A stretch of 64,000 nucleotides of DNA from Janthinobacterium sp. BJB426 (GCF_002735705.1 NZ_PDZL01000014.1:95768-159767), one strand, 5' to 3'; shown: positions 1 through 8,937, counted from the stretch's first letter. Translations and numbers: made by a program. Notes: generated by a model not told the origin, from the letters alone.

Positions 1-753
1 GGCGAACTGGTGCTGCTGGCCGCCTACATCGCCTACAGCGTGGAATCGGGCCTGGGACTTGGTCCCATGTTCGCCATTCCCATCGCACTGGTGATCGTCA
101 GCCTCACGTCCGTGGGCGTCTACCTGATCGTCAGCCGCATCAAGAAGGACCGCGAAATCAATTCGCTGATCCTCACCTACGGCATCGGCGTCATCCTCAC
201 CAATTTCATCCTGCTGGTCTGGAAGGCCGACATCCGTTCGACCTCGTCGAGCTGGCTGCAGGAAGGCATCGAGATCGGTCCGTTCTTCAGCATGCGCAGC
301 GAAGTGATTTTCTTTGGCGTCAGCCTGGTGCTGATGGCGGCCCTGTGGCGCTGGCTGGCCACCAGCTGGTATGGCCGCGCCGTGCGCGCCGTGTCCAGCA
401 ACCGCGACGCGGCCAAGCTGATGGGCATCGATCCGGGCCGCACGGAACTGGTGTCGTTTCTGGTCGCCGGCATCCTGGCCGCCTTCGCCGGCGTCGCCCT
501 GTTCAGCTATGGCGTGATCCAGCCGGCCTACGGCGGCGCGCTGACGGTGAAAGCCTTCATCATCACGGTATTGGCCGGCATCGGTTCGATTCCCGGCGTG
601 CTGCTGGCCGCCGTGCTGCTGGGCGTGGCCGAAGCCCTGACCGTCACCCTGGCCAGCTCCGCGCTGCAGGAATTGTCCGGCATGGTGCTGTTCCTGCTGG
701 TGCTGTTCATCATGCCGAACGGCTTGTTCGGCGCACAACGGAGGCGCGGATGA
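1..753 (+). CDS. Branched-chain amino acid type ABC transporter permease, LivH-like (5' partial)
   Basis: This is an inner-membrane permease of the LivH/HAAT class, pairing with the LivM-like gene that follows. The reading frame is open from base 1, so the N-terminus lies outside the window; 250 residues are visible. The visible part is almost continuously hydrophobic with several membrane segments. It contains the conserved cytoplasmic stretch around ARAVSSNRDAAKLMGID, which the family uses to contact the ATPases. The stop codon overlaps the next start as ATGA. The substrate (leucine/isoleucine/valine, urea or an aromatic acid) cannot be told from the permease alone. The periplasmic binding protein is probably upstream, out of view. 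Confidence 0.9.
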   Translation, partial: GELVLLAAYIAYSVESGLGLGPMFAIPIALVIVSLTSVGVYLIVSRIKKDREINSLILTYGIGVILTNFILLVWKADIRSTSSSWLQEGIEIGPFFSMRSEVIFFGVSLVLMAALWRWLATSWYGRAVRAVSSNRDAAKLMGIDPGRTELVSFLVAGILAAFAGVALFSYGVIQPAYGGALTVKAFIITVLAGIGSIPGVLLAAVLLGVAEALTVTLASSALQELSGMVLFLLVLFIMPNGLFGAQRRRG

Positions 754-1712
754 AGCGCTCGACACTGATCTCCACGGCGGGCCTGCTGCTGGCCGCCTAT
801 ATCGCCGTGCCGCTGGCCTTGAGCGGCAACCAGTATGTGATGAGCATGGTGGTTGCCGCCCTGATCATCGGCGGCGTGGCCATGTCCTGGGCCCTGCTGG
901 GCAACCTGGGCGGCATGGTCAGCTTCGGCCATGCCGCCTTCTTCGGCGTGGGCGCGTATGTCTCCGCGCTGGCCACCGTGAAACTGGGCTTGCCCGTGTT
1001 TGCCGCCATGCTGCTGGGCGGCGCGGGCGCGGCCATCGCCGCCATCATCATGCTGCCCGTGCTGCGCCTGCGCGGGCCGTATTTTGCGCTGGCCATCCTC
1101 GCCTACGCGCACATCTTCCGCATCCTGGCCACGGAATGGAGCTCGGTGACGGGCGGCGCCGGCGGCATCAACAATATCCCGGCCTTGCCCACCGTCCTCG
1201 GCTTCGATCTGGCCAGCAAGACGGGTGCCTACCTGGTAGTGCTGACGCTGGTGGTGGCATGCGCCTTCGCCTACAGCCGCATCCGCGCCAGCCACTACGG
1301 CATCGCCCTGCGCGCCATGCACGACAGCGAAGACGCCACGCGCGTCGTCGGCGTCAACAGCACCTTGCTGAAAGGCGCGATGCTGCTCGTATCGGCCTTC
1401 ATGGCGGGCCTGTTCGGTGCCTTCAACGCCCACTACATCAATTTCCTGGAACCCGACTACGCCTTCAACAGCCTGTGGGTGACCTTGCCGATCGTGGCGG
1501 CCATCTTCGGCGGCTACCGCACGATACTCGGCCCCGTGCTGGGCGCCGTGGTGGTCTATCTGGTCGACCAGCTGATCTTCAAGTCGCTGATCCCCACGGG
1601 CCACCAGCTGGTGCTGGGCGTGCTGCTGGTGGCGATGATCGTCTTCAGTCCGAACGGCTTGCTGCCGCTACTGCGCAAACTGTTCAACGCGAAGGAGAAA
1701 GCACATGCTTGA
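750..1712 (+). CDS. Branched-chain amino acid type ABC transporter permease, LivM-like
   Basis: Second inner-membrane permease of the HAAT transporter, 320 residues, the usual LivM length. It has about eight to ten hydrophobic segments and the family hallmark region near ALRAMHDSEDATRVVGVN. The start was placed at the ATG that overlaps the upstream stop by 4 bp (ATGA); the frame stays open further upstream, but that sequence is the other permease. The stop lies 8 bp inside the start of the LivG-like gene, so all four genes read as one translationally coupled operon. Confidence 0.93.
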   Translation: MKRSTLISTAGLLLAAYIAVPLALSGNQYVMSMVVAALIIGGVAMSWALLGNLGGMVSFGHAAFFGVGAYVSALATVKLGLPVFAAMLLGGAGAAIAAIIMLPVLRLRGPYFALAILAYAHIFRILATEWSSVTGGAGGINNIPALPTVLGFDLASKTGAYLVVLTLVVACAFAYSRIRASHYGIALRAMHDSEDATRVVGVNSTLLKGAMLLVSAFMAGLFGAFNAHYINFLEPDYAFNSLWVTLPIVAAIFGGYRTILGPVLGAVVVYLVDQLIFKSLIPTGHQLVLGVLLVAMIVFSPNGLLPLLRKLFNAKEKAHA

Positions 1713-2418
1713 ACTCGATAATGTGTCCGTGCGCTTCGGCGGCCTGACGGCCGTCGACAGCGTCACGTTAAAGGTGGGCAGCCACGACGTGATCGGCCTC
1801 GTGGGTGCGAATGGCGCCGGCAAGACCACCCTGTTCAATGCGATTTCCGGCCTGGTGCGCCCCACCAGCGGCAGCATCCGCTTCGAGGGACGCGACATCA
1901 TGGCCACGCCCATGTACCAGCGCGCGCGCCTGGGGCTGGGCCGCACCTTCCAGATTCCGCAACCGATGCATGAACTGACGGTGCGGGAAAACCTCGTCGT
2001 GGCGCAGCGCTTCGGCACCGGCAAGGTAGACCAGCGCAAGATCGATGAAATCCTCGATTTCACGAGCCTGGCGGACAAGGCGCAGCGCGACGCGGCCGGC
2101 GAACTGGCGCTGACGGAATTGAAAGCGCTGGAAGTGGCCAAGGCGCTGGCCACCAATCCGAAACTGCTGCTGCTGGACGAAGTGCTGGCGGGCCTGGAAA
2201 CGAACGGCAAGCGCCGCTTCATGGGCATGCTGAAGGACTTGCATGCCGCCTTTGGCGTGGGCATCGTCATGATCGAGCACGATATCGAGACCATCAGCAA
2301 TCTGTGCCAGCGCGTGGCCGTGCTCAATTTTGGCCAGCTGATCGCCGACGGCACGCCGGACGCCGTCTTCCGCGATCCGGCCGTGATCGAAAGTTATACA
2401 GGGGCAGCCCATGCTTGA
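1705..2418 (+). CDS. ABC transporter ATP-binding protein, LivG-like
   Basis: Cytoplasmic ATPase of the HAAT transporter, 237 residues. Walker A is GANGAGKTT near residue 33 and Walker B is LLLLDEVLAGL near residue 154. The switch histidine is in MIEHDIE. The ABC signature is atypical: where LSGGQ or the LivG form (YGQQRRLE) is expected, the protein has LALTELKALEVAKALA. LivG-type ATPases are known to be relaxed here, so activity is still likely with LivF supplying the canonical signature. A ribosome-binding site AAGGAG stands before the ATG. It overlaps both neighbours by 8 bp. Confidence 0.92.
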   Translation: MLELDNVSVRFGGLTAVDSVTLKVGSHDVIGLVGANGAGKTTLFNAISGLVRPTSGSIRFEGRDIMATPMYQRARLGLGRTFQIPQPMHELTVRENLVVAQRFGTGKVDQRKIDEILDFTSLADKAQRDAAGELALTELKALEVAKALATNPKLLLLDEVLAGLETNGKRRFMGMLKDLHAAFGVGIVMIEHDIETISNLCQRVAVLNFGQLIADGTPDAVFRDPAVIESYTGAAHA

Positions 2419-3112
2419 GATAGAAAACCTGCGCGCCGGCTATGGCGCCATCAATGTGCTGTGGGATGTCTCGCTGTCGATCCAGAAGGGCAAGCTGACC
2501 ACCATCATCGGCCCGAACGGGGCCGGCAAGACCACCCTGCTGCGCGCCATCATGGGCCTGCTGCCCGTGGGCGCGGGAAGCATCGCGCTCGATGGCCAGT
2601 CCATCAACGGCACGCCGACGTGGAAGATGAGCGACGCCAGGGTGACGATGATCCCGGAAGGACGCATGACGTTTCGCGACATGAGCGTGGAAGAAAACCT
2701 GATCATGGGCGCGTTTCCGAAGGAGCACCGCAGCCACATGCCGGCGCGCCTGGCCGAAGCCTACGCCATGTTCCCGCGCCTGCACGAACGGCGCAAGCAG
2801 CTGGCCGGATCACTGTCCGGCGGCGAGGCGCAGATGCTGGCCATGGCGCGGGGATTGATGTCGGATCCGTCGCTGCTCATCATCGACGAACCTTCGCTGG
2901 GCCTGGCCCCGCTGGTGGTCAACGAGCTGTTCGAGATCCTCGCGCGCCTGAACGACGGCAAGCGCACCATCATCCTCGTCGAGCAGAATACGGCGCGGGC
3001 CGTGGGCGTGGCCGACCACGTCTACCTGATGCAAAGCGGCAAGGTGGCGCTGTCGCAAAAAGCCGATGAGGTCGACCTCGAGCACCTGCACGAACTGTAT
3101 TTTGCGCGCTAA
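2411..3112 (+). CDS. ABC transporter ATP-binding protein, LivF-like
   Basis: Second ATPase of the HAAT transporter, 233 residues, the standard LivF size. It carries Walker A GPNGAGKTT, the LivF-typical segment MIPEGRMTFRDMSVEENL, signature LSGGEAQMLAMARGLM, Walker B LLIIDEPSLGLAP and the switch region VEQNTARAVGVAD. It is the last gene of the operon. Its TAA overlaps the stop of the convergent hydrolase gene by 4 bp, leaving no room for an intrinsic terminator. Confidence 0.94.
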   Translation: MLEIENLRAGYGAINVLWDVSLSIQKGKLTTIIGPNGAGKTTLLRAIMGLLPVGAGSIALDGQSINGTPTWKMSDARVTMIPEGRMTFRDMSVEENLIMGAFPKEHRSHMPARLAEAYAMFPRLHERRKQLAGSLSGGEAQMLAMARGLMSDPSLLIIDEPSLGLAPLVVNELFEILARLNDGKRTIILVEQNTARAVGVADHVYLMQSGKVALSQKADEVDLEHLHELYFAR

Positions 3113-4542
3113 TCGGCAGCAAACACCAGTCCCGGCATCCTGGCCACGCAATCGAGATTCAAGGGTGCACGCGGGTCGCGCAGGAAGGCCAGCGTCAGCT
3201 GCCCGCCGCAGCGGTTGAACATGGCGCCATGCGCCTGGCCCGGTATCTGCACGAAACGCGCATTGGGCATGCTGCGCAGCAGGCGCCGGCCCCAGGCTGG
3301 CGGCGTCACGGGATCGAATTCGCCGGCCAGTATCAGCACCGGCACGTCGCTTTTCACGGCATCGTTTGCCTGCGCCGCAGCTGCGGCCACGCGCCACGCG
3401 CCGCACATCTCTGGCGTCGCCGTGCGGTTATCCACGCCGCCCAGCCCCAGGGCCGGCGACACTTGCGCAGCCATGCGCCCGGGCTGCTCGAACGGCATTT
3501 CCTCGCCGCACCAGATCGACAGGCGCAATCCCCAATTGAAGCTGGAGGGTGCGCTGCGCAGCAATGGCAGCAAGCCTTGCGGGCGGCCCTGCGCCGCTTC
3601 GCTGATCAGGCGGGGCAAGGCGGGAATCAGCGCTGGCTGCTGCAAGCCCTCGGCCAGGGCGTTGACGATGTCGCGCCGGCGCAGCACGCGTCCGGGCGCC
3701 GCAATGCCGTCGCGGTCGGCGCGCGCAAGCAAGGCGCTGAAACGTCCGCGCAGGTCCGGGTAGCGCAATTCGCACGCCGGTTCCGTCGCGCAGCCGTCGA
3801 GCACCAGGTCGATGGCGCGCCGCAGCGGAGCGGCGGCCATTTCGTCATAGTTGATATCGACCGGCAGCACGGAGTCGAGCACCACGCTGCGCACGCCCTC
3901 GGGATGGCGCGCCAGCACCGTCTGGGCCAGGCGCGTGCCGTACGAGTAGCCGATCAGGTTCCACTGCGCGATGCCGAGCAGGCGGCGCAGGTCGTCGAGG
4001 TCGTCCGCCGATTCCGCCGACGTGTAGCCATCGAGGTCGATACCGGACGCCACCAAGTCGGCGCGGCAGCGCGCAACGGCGACGGTTTGCGCGGCCAGCG
4101 AGGCGTCAGCCGCCCGCAACGCGTTCAGCTCGGGACAGGCCAGCGAAGGCTGCGCAAACATGTTGCCGCGTCCTTCCAGCAATATTTGGTCGCGTTCCAG
4201 CAAAAACGGATTGCCTTTGCCGCTCGTGCGCCCGTCGATGCTGCTCAGGCCCGGACCGCCGGGAAGATACACGACGGGATTGGCTGCGGGAGCTGCTGCA
4301 CTGCTGCGGAAAATCATGACCGGCAAGGCGATGGCGCGGCTATCGGCCTTGCCCCGATGTTCGGGTACCGTCAGCATGCCGCACTCTATCTTTTCACCCG
4401 GCAGTACCGGCACCGCACAGGCGGAAGGCGTAAAGGCCGGTTTGACCGGCAGCGTATCGGGCGCGGCAGCGGCCGCGCTTGAAAAACACGCGGCGGCAAG
4501 GATGGCTTGGCGAAATGGGAGCAAGGAACCTCCTGGCAGCAT
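3109..4542 (-). CDS. Secreted alpha/beta hydrolase with TAP-like C-terminal domain
   Basis: Exported alpha/beta hydrolase of the tripeptidyl aminopeptidase (TAP) type, about 470 residues. The nucleophile elbow is GYSYGTR, with the TAP family context NLIGYSYGTRLAQTVL. The acid residue is probably in EFDPVTPPAWG and the histidine in PGQAHGAMF. An oxyanion/glycine-rich stretch YLPGGPGLSS lies upstream of the elbow. An alanine-rich signal peptide is present. The start is uncertain: ATG at 4542, or a TTG at 4524 preceded by GGAGG and giving a neater signal peptide (LPFRQAILAAACF). The family includes peptidases and lipid or ester hydrolases, so the substrate is open. It lies downstream of the HDOD gene on the same strand with a 124-bp gap. 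Confidence 0.85.
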   Translation of the reverse strand: MLPGGSLLPFRQAILAAACFSSAAAAAPDTLPVKPAFTPSACAVPVLPGEKIECGMLTVPEHRGKADSRAIALPVMIFRSSAAAPAANPVVYLPGGPGLSSIDGRTSGKGNPFLLERDQILLEGRGNMFAQPSLACPELNALRAADASLAAQTVAVARCRADLVASGIDLDGYTSAESADDLDDLRRLLGIAQWNLIGYSYGTRLAQTVLARHPEGVRSVVLDSVLPVDINYDEMAAAPLRRAIDLVLDGCATEPACELRYPDLRGRFSALLARADRDGIAAPGRVLRRRDIVNALAEGLQQPALIPALPRLISEAAQGRPQGLLPLLRSAPSSFNWGLRLSIWCGEEMPFEQPGRMAAQVSPALGLGGVDNRTATPEMCGAWRVAAAAAQANDAVKSDVPVLILAGEFDPVTPPAWGRRLLRSMPNARFVQIPGQAHGAMFNRCGGQLTLAFLRDPRAPLNLDCVARMPGLVFAAD

Positions 4543-4666
4543 GGGCAGACGACAGGATCGAGTGGCAGGCTGGCCACTCAATTACTTGCCAGATTACTAC
4601 ACAATCGCGGCCCTGGCCGCAAGAGTCTGCTACCGGGGTGGCGCGGCGTTGACCGGCCTGCGGCCA

Positions 4667-5674
4667 TCACTCCTCGTCATCCTCGTCATCCTCGTCGGCC
4701 AGCTTGTCGAACACCAGCAGCTCACTCTTGCCCAGTCCGGTCATCACGAAGGGATCGTCGGCAGGAAAGCGGCCCGTATCGACCAGCATGCGCAGCTTGC
4801 TTAAGCGGTCGCCCAGCGCCAGCGCTCGGGCCTGCGGATCCGCATCGTCGTGGGCATCGACGCCCGCCTGCCCGATCGCGCGGGTCACGGACTCGGGAAA
4901 CTCCCATAATTCGGCGATCCGTACCGACAGGATGCGCGCTTGGGCAAACACCTGGGCAATGAAGGCGTCCGATTGCGGGAAGGCATCGGGCGCATGCATC
5001 TGGTCGATCAGGCGGAACGCCACCACCAGGCCGACATTGGCCATCAGTCCCGCCAGATAGGCGTCAAAGGCGTTGGCCTGCATGGCCGGTGCAACCAGGT
5101 TGGCCGCCAGCGCGCATTTCTCGGACTGGCGCCAGATCAGCGGCGCCGTACGTATGGTCAAGCCGCCGCTTTGCATGCTGACGATGGGACGGAAGGCGAC
5201 GCGGGCCAGCAGCATGCGCATGCCGTTTTGCCCAAGCAGCATGATGGCGCCTTCCATGTTGTTGATCGACGGGCTGGCGTTGTAGCGCGAATGGTAGCGG
5301 GGCCGGTTCGCTTCGCGGTAGACCTCGGCCACCAGCAGCACGTCCTGGGCCAGCTGGCGCGACAGCTCGGCCGCGCTCATGTTTTCATTTTGCAAGGTCC
5401 GCATCAACTGCGGAATGATGGCCGGAATGCGCGGCACCAGCGCGGCACCGGCGATCGGCTCACGGGCCAGGCGCGTCAATTCGTCCAGAATCTGCTGTTC
5501 CGCCTGCTTTGTCGCCTGCGCCGAACCGGCGGCCGCCAGCCAGCGGTAGTAGATGGCATCGATCTCGGTGATGCTGGCTGGCTGCCGTGCCATCTCGGGC
5601 GCCGCCGCTGCCGTGAGGGGCGCAAGCTTGTTTTTTTGGTCGCCGCCGTTCAGTAATTTTCCTATCCAACCCAT
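4667..5674 (-). CDS. HDOD domain-containing protein
   Basis: Cytoplasmic signalling-type protein of 335 residues. An HDOD domain spans roughly residues 75-270, recognised by the IPAIIPQLMRTLQNENMSAAELSRQL start and the helical core with SPSINNMEGAIMLLG. HDOD domains resemble HD phosphohydrolases without the metal-binding residues and act as interaction modules in bacterial signalling. No GGDEF, EAL or receiver domain is attached. The N-terminus starts MGWIGKLLNGG, common in stand-alone betaproteobacterial HDOD proteins. The C-terminus is strongly acidic (DEDDEDDEE). Partner and signal are unknown. Confidence 0.85.
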   Translation of the reverse strand: MGWIGKLLNGGDQKNKLAPLTAAAAPEMARQPASITEIDAIYYRWLAAAGSAQATKQAEQQILDELTRLAREPIAGAALVPRIPAIIPQLMRTLQNENMSAAELSRQLAQDVLLVAEVYREANRPRYHSRYNASPSINNMEGAIMLLGQNGMRMLLARVAFRPIVSMQSGGLTIRTAPLIWRQSEKCALAANLVAPAMQANAFDAYLAGLMANVGLVVAFRLIDQMHAPDAFPQSDAFIAQVFAQARILSVRIAELWEFPESVTRAIGQAGVDAHDDADPQARALALGDRLSKLRMLVDTGRFPADDPFVMTGLGKSELLVFDKLADEDDEDDEE

Positions 5675-5834
5675 TTTATTCTTCTAGCCCTATCTGCATC
5701 ACTATCGCGACATCCGCCCCGCGATTTTACTTGATGACAGCCGTGCCGGTACGGCGGGCGTGACCAGCGTTGCCCATCTGCCGCAAAGTGCTACAGTGGC
5801 GCCCTCGCAGCTACCCTTCTTTGCAAGGTAAATC

Positions 5835-6419
5835 ATGAGCAATATGCTGGCCCAGTACGTCACCGCTCAGGCCTGCAACAACGCCTGGGCCAACCACCGC
5901 CTGCTGAAGGCTTGCGGCGAACTGACCGAGGCCGAGTTCCAGGCCGCGCGCGTCAGCTTTTTTCCCACCATCCAGTCCACCCTGAACCACATCCTCACAT
6001 GCGACTGGTTTTACCTCGATGCGCTCGAGCGCGAGCTGCGCGGCGAAGCGCCGCATGCCGACTGCTATGCCTTCTTTGAAAAGGACGAGCCATTTACCGA
6101 CTGCGCCACGCTGCAGGCGGCACAGCAGGCATCCGACGCGCGCCTGATCGCCCATTGCCGCAGCCTGTGCGACCTTGACCTGGCGCGGCCCGTGACGATC
6201 CTGCGCGACACGCCGCAAGTCGACACGCGACTGCGCATGCTGGCGCATCTGTTCCAGCACCAGATCCACCACCGGGGGCAAGTGCACGCCATGCTGGCCG
6301 GCACGCGCATCGCACCGCCCCAGCTCGACGAATTCTATTGCGCCGGCGAAGCGGACGAGCGGGCGCAGGATTTCCTGGAACTGGGCTGGACGGAAGACGC
6401 CGTCTGGGCTCCCCGCTGA
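5835..6419 (+). CDS. DinB family protein (putative metal-dependent hydrolase/transferase)
   Basis: Four-helix-bundle DinB/YfiT-type protein, 194 residues. Likely metal ligands are the His of TLNHILTCDWF near residue 52 and the histidines of HLFQHQIHHRGQVHAML near residue 140, the classical DinB pattern. Related proteins bind divalent metal, and some transfer small thiols (bacillithiol or mycothiol); the activity here is unknown. The ATG has a weak AAGGT ribosome-binding site. Its stop is 1 bp from the stop of the convergent VOC gene. Confidence 0.88.
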   Translation: MSNMLAQYVTAQACNNAWANHRLLKACGELTEAEFQAARVSFFPTIQSTLNHILTCDWFYLDALERELRGEAPHADCYAFFEKDEPFTDCATLQAAQQASDARLIAHCRSLCDLDLARPVTILRDTPQVDTRLRMLAHLFQHQIHHRGQVHAMLAGTRIAPPQLDEFYCAGEADERAQDFLELGWTEDAVWAPR

Positions 6420-6420
6420 A

Positions 6421-6813
6421 TCACTCCCCGGCGTGGCAGCAGACGCACAGCTTGTTGCCATCGAGGTCGCGGAAGTAGGCGCCATAGTAATTCGCGTGGT
6501 AATGGAGGCGCAAGCCGGGCGGCCCTTCGCAGGTGGCGCCCAGCGCCAGCGCAGCCTGGTAGCTGCGGTCCACCTGGGCGCGGCTGGCCGCCAGGAGGGC
6601 CGTCATCTGCCCATTGCCGGGCGCGGCCGGCAAGCCGTCATGCGGCGCCGTCAGCACGAACAGGGGGCGCGGCGCCTGCTGCGCCATCCAGCCGGCCCAG
6701 GGTTGGGCGGGATCATGAAATTTCTCGATCAGATCGAGTTCACCCAGCAAGGCCGTGTAGAAGGCGTAGGCGCGGGGAAAGTCATTGGTGCCGAGGCAAA
6801 TATGGGACAGCAT
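6421..6813 (-). CDS. VOC family (glyoxalase/dioxygenase-fold) protein
   Basis: Small 130-residue vicinal-oxygen-chelate protein made of paired beta-alpha-beta-beta-beta modules. The N-terminus LSHICLGTNDFPRAYAFYTA and the C-terminus YGAYFRDLDGNKLCVCCH are diagnostic of the glyoxalase-like subgroup. Members bind a metal and act on small electrophiles or give resistance to them; the substrate cannot be deduced. AAGGAG precedes the ATG. It is related to the second VOC gene at 53143-53514, which shares the NYYGA(Y/F) C-terminal pattern. Confidence 0.87.
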   Translation of the reverse strand: MLSHICLGTNDFPRAYAFYTALLGELDLIEKFHDPAQPWAGWMAQQAPRPLFVLTAPHDGLPAAPGNGQMTALLAASRAQVDRSYQAALALGATCEGPPGLRLHYHANYYGAYFRDLDGNKLCVCCHAGE

Positions 6814-6896
6814 GCTGCTCCTTGATGAATTCAGGCGGGTGTGCGGCGAAATGCGCCAGCTGATTATAATGGCGCATCGCTTTTTGACACGCTCCC

Positions 6897-7436
6897 ATGC
6901 CAGACCACGACCGCCTTCAGCTACACCCGCCGGCCAGCAGCGACCTTCCCGCCTTGCTGGCCTTCGAACTCGAAAACCGCGCGTATTTTGAAAACTGGGT
7001 CACGGCGCGCGCGTCATCCTACTATCACCGGGAAGCCATCGCCGCCGCCATCGAGCAGGCGCAGCGCGAGCGCCAGCAAGACCTCGTCTACCAGTACCTG
7101 GCAAAACTGGACGGACAAATCATCGGCCGGGTCAACCTGACGGCCGTTACCCGCCCCTATTTCAATAAAGCAACGCTCGGTTACCGCATCGGCGAACGGT
7201 TCGGCGGACGCGGCTACGCCACCCGCGTGGTCGCCCTGTTGCTGGAAGAGGCTTTCGGCCCACTGGAACTGTGGCGCCTGGAAGCGACGGCGCGGCCGCA
7301 AAACCTGGGCTCGGTCGCCGTCATGCAGCGCAACGGCTTTCACCAGTATGGCCGCTCGGAAAAGGCCATGCGCTTCCAGGATACCTGGTCGGACTTGCTG
7401 TATTTTGAACGGCGCAACACGCAAACCATGGCCTGA
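6897..7436 (+). CDS. GNAT family N-acetyltransferase (RimJ/RimL-like)
   Basis: 179-residue acetyltransferase of the GNAT fold. The acetyl-CoA pyrophosphate loop corresponds to RIGERFGGRGYATRVVALLLEEAF, followed by the family pattern LWRLEATARPQNLGSVAVMQRNGFHQYG and a final aromatic stretch. The RimJ/RimL branch modifies ribosomal-protein N-termini, but many members act on small molecules or antibiotics, so the acceptor is unknown. It is transcribed divergently from the VOC gene with an 83-bp gap. Confidence 0.9.
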   Translation: MPDHDRLQLHPPASSDLPALLAFELENRAYFENWVTARASSYYHREAIAAAIEQAQRERQQDLVYQYLAKLDGQIIGRVNLTAVTRPYFNKATLGYRIGERFGGRGYATRVVALLLEEAFGPLELWRLEATARPQNLGSVAVMQRNGFHQYGRSEKAMRFQDTWSDLLYFERRNTQTMA

Positions 7437-7567
7437 GACGGCGCATTTTTCTGCCAGCAACACGACTTTTATCCTATCACCGGCGACTTTGTGCAAACGC
7501 AAAGCAGTGCGATATTGGACTGATAACTTCAAGGTTCGGGAATCTTCCCTACCTTGCCAAGTCCAAC

Positions 7568-7819
7568 ATGAAATTGCGGCTACGCCTGTTCGAACACGTG
7601 CTGGTGGTGCTGGCATTGGCCGTCGTCATCTTTGCCGCCGCCATCGTGCTGGCACGCATGACGCAGTGGGCGGAAGCGCGGGAACTGCCCGCCTATCTCG
7701 TGCAAGGCATGCACCTGGTTGGCAAGGTGCTGTTTTTCCTGGACGGCTGCATCGTCATTGCCGTCAGCAGTATCCTGGCCACCCGGCTGTTCCGCATGCT
7801 CACCAAGGAGGATGTATGA
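7568..7819 (+). CDS. Small two-TM membrane protein, unknown function
   Basis: 83-residue protein with two predicted membrane helices, about residues 9-30 and 50-72. I do not recognise a family. It begins MKLRLRLFEHVL and ends in a short charged tail. The stop overlaps the start of the next small membrane protein as ATGA, so the two are almost certainly co-translated. AAGGAGG at the 3' end serves the second gene. Confidence 0.65.
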   Translation: MKLRLRLFEHVLVVLALAVVIFAAAIVLARMTQWAEARELPAYLVQGMHLVGKVLFFLDGCIVIAVSSILATRLFRMLTKEDV

Positions 7820-8058
7820 ACGACTTTCACTACCTGCTGATCCTGCGGCATCCGCGCCGCTTCTGGTGCAGTGCCATCGTCATCGCCGTGGTCTCGGCCA
7901 TCGTGCTGGGGCCATGGCTCGACAGCATGCCATGGCTGGTGGCGATCCCCTTCGTGGGCGGCGGCTTGCTGGTGGCGCTCGGCGAACTGTGGGATGACCT
8001 GCACGGCAAGCGCCTGCGGAACGGCGACGACACGCAGACACCGTGCCAGCACCCTTGA
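7816..8058 (+). CDS. Small two-TM membrane protein, unknown function
   Basis: 80-residue protein with two hydrophobic segments (about residues 18-34 and 38-58) and a polar, charged C-terminal tail. The start is fixed by AAGGAGG 6 bp upstream and a 4-bp overlap with the preceding gene. No family recognised. The pairing of two tiny two-helix proteins suggests a heteromeric membrane unit, which is inference only. Confidence 0.65.
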   Translation: MNDFHYLLILRHPRRFWCSAIVIAVVSAIVLGPWLDSMPWLVAIPFVGGGLLVALGELWDDLHGKRLRNGDDTQTPCQHP

Positions 8059-8217
8059 TACCGGCGTAGTGATGCATGCACGCAACAGCGGTACGCCATG
8101 GCGCGCGCATTGGCGTGATTTAAGACTGGCTTCAGCCTCGCCGTGCATCGTGATATGGCGCCAGCAGCAATGGCGCCCCCTTCACCATCACGGGCACAGC
8201 CCAGCGAAAGAGCCGAC

Positions 8218-8889
8218 ATGAGCACATGGATGCGCGCCAACAAAGGTTTTTTGATGTTCCTCCTGCTGTTCGGCGTGTTCCGCACGGCCGTGGCGGACTG
8301 GAATCCCATACCGTCGGCGTCGATGCGCCCCAACCTGCTCGAAGGCGACGTGGTCTTCGTCAACCGCCTGGCCTTCAACCTGAAAGTGCCGCTCACCGAT
8401 ATCGTGCTGCAGCGCCTGGGCGAACCGCAGCGGGGCGACATCGTCACCTTTTCTTCGCCGAAAGACGGCACGCGATTGATCAAGCGCATCATCGCCCTGC
8501 CCGGCGACACGGTGGAAATGCGCAACGAGCAGCTGGTCATCAATGGCCAGCCCGCCCAGTACACTGCGCTCGACACGGCGCCGGAAACCATCGCCCACGT
8601 GGGCCGGCTGACGGCCCAGCGCATCAGCGAACGCAACCAGACCGAACAGCACCGCATCCAGGTCTTGCCGCAAATGACGGGCGCGGCGCGCAGCTTCGCC
8701 CCCGTGACAGTGCCGGCCGACCATTTCCTCATGCTGGGAGACAACCGCGACAACAGCGCCGACTCGCGCTATTTCGGCTTCGTGCCACGTGAATTACTGA
8801 TCGGCAAGGCCGAGCGCATCCTCGTCTCGGCCAATATCCAGGACCATTGGCAGCCGCGGCTGCAGCGTTTCGGCATGAAGCTGGAATAA
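8218..8889 (+). CDS. lepB: Signal peptidase I (S26A)
   Basis: Membrane-bound serine protease that removes signal peptides from exported proteins, here 223 residues. The catalytic Ser is in PIPSASMRPNL, the general-base Lys in GTRLIKRIIALPGD, and the conserved C-terminal box is LMLGDNRDNSADSRYFGFV. There is one N-terminal hydrophobic helix. It lacks the second helix of long LepB proteins such as E. coli's (about 324 residues). The usual neighbours lepA and rnc are absent, so this is probably an additional copy rather than the housekeeping one. The frame is open to 8143, but the ATG at 8218 begins directly before the membrane anchor. Confidence 0.9.
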   Translation: MSTWMRANKGFLMFLLLFGVFRTAVADWNPIPSASMRPNLLEGDVVFVNRLAFNLKVPLTDIVLQRLGEPQRGDIVTFSSPKDGTRLIKRIIALPGDTVEMRNEQLVINGQPAQYTALDTAPETIAHVGRLTAQRISERNQTEQHRIQVLPQMTGAARSFAPVTVPADHFLMLGDNRDNSADSRYFGFVPRELLIGKAERILVSANIQDHWQPRLQRFGMKLE

Positions 8890-8937
8890 ACATCACCCTT
8901 GCAACGGCGTCGTGCTTTTCGGTTAGCATGGCGCATC

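Noticed and set aside
3229..4482. 417-codon open frame antisense to the TAP-like hydrolase
   Set aside because: Composition is Arg/Ala/Gly/His-rich, as expected of GC-driven shadow frames; sense-strand motifs are convincing.
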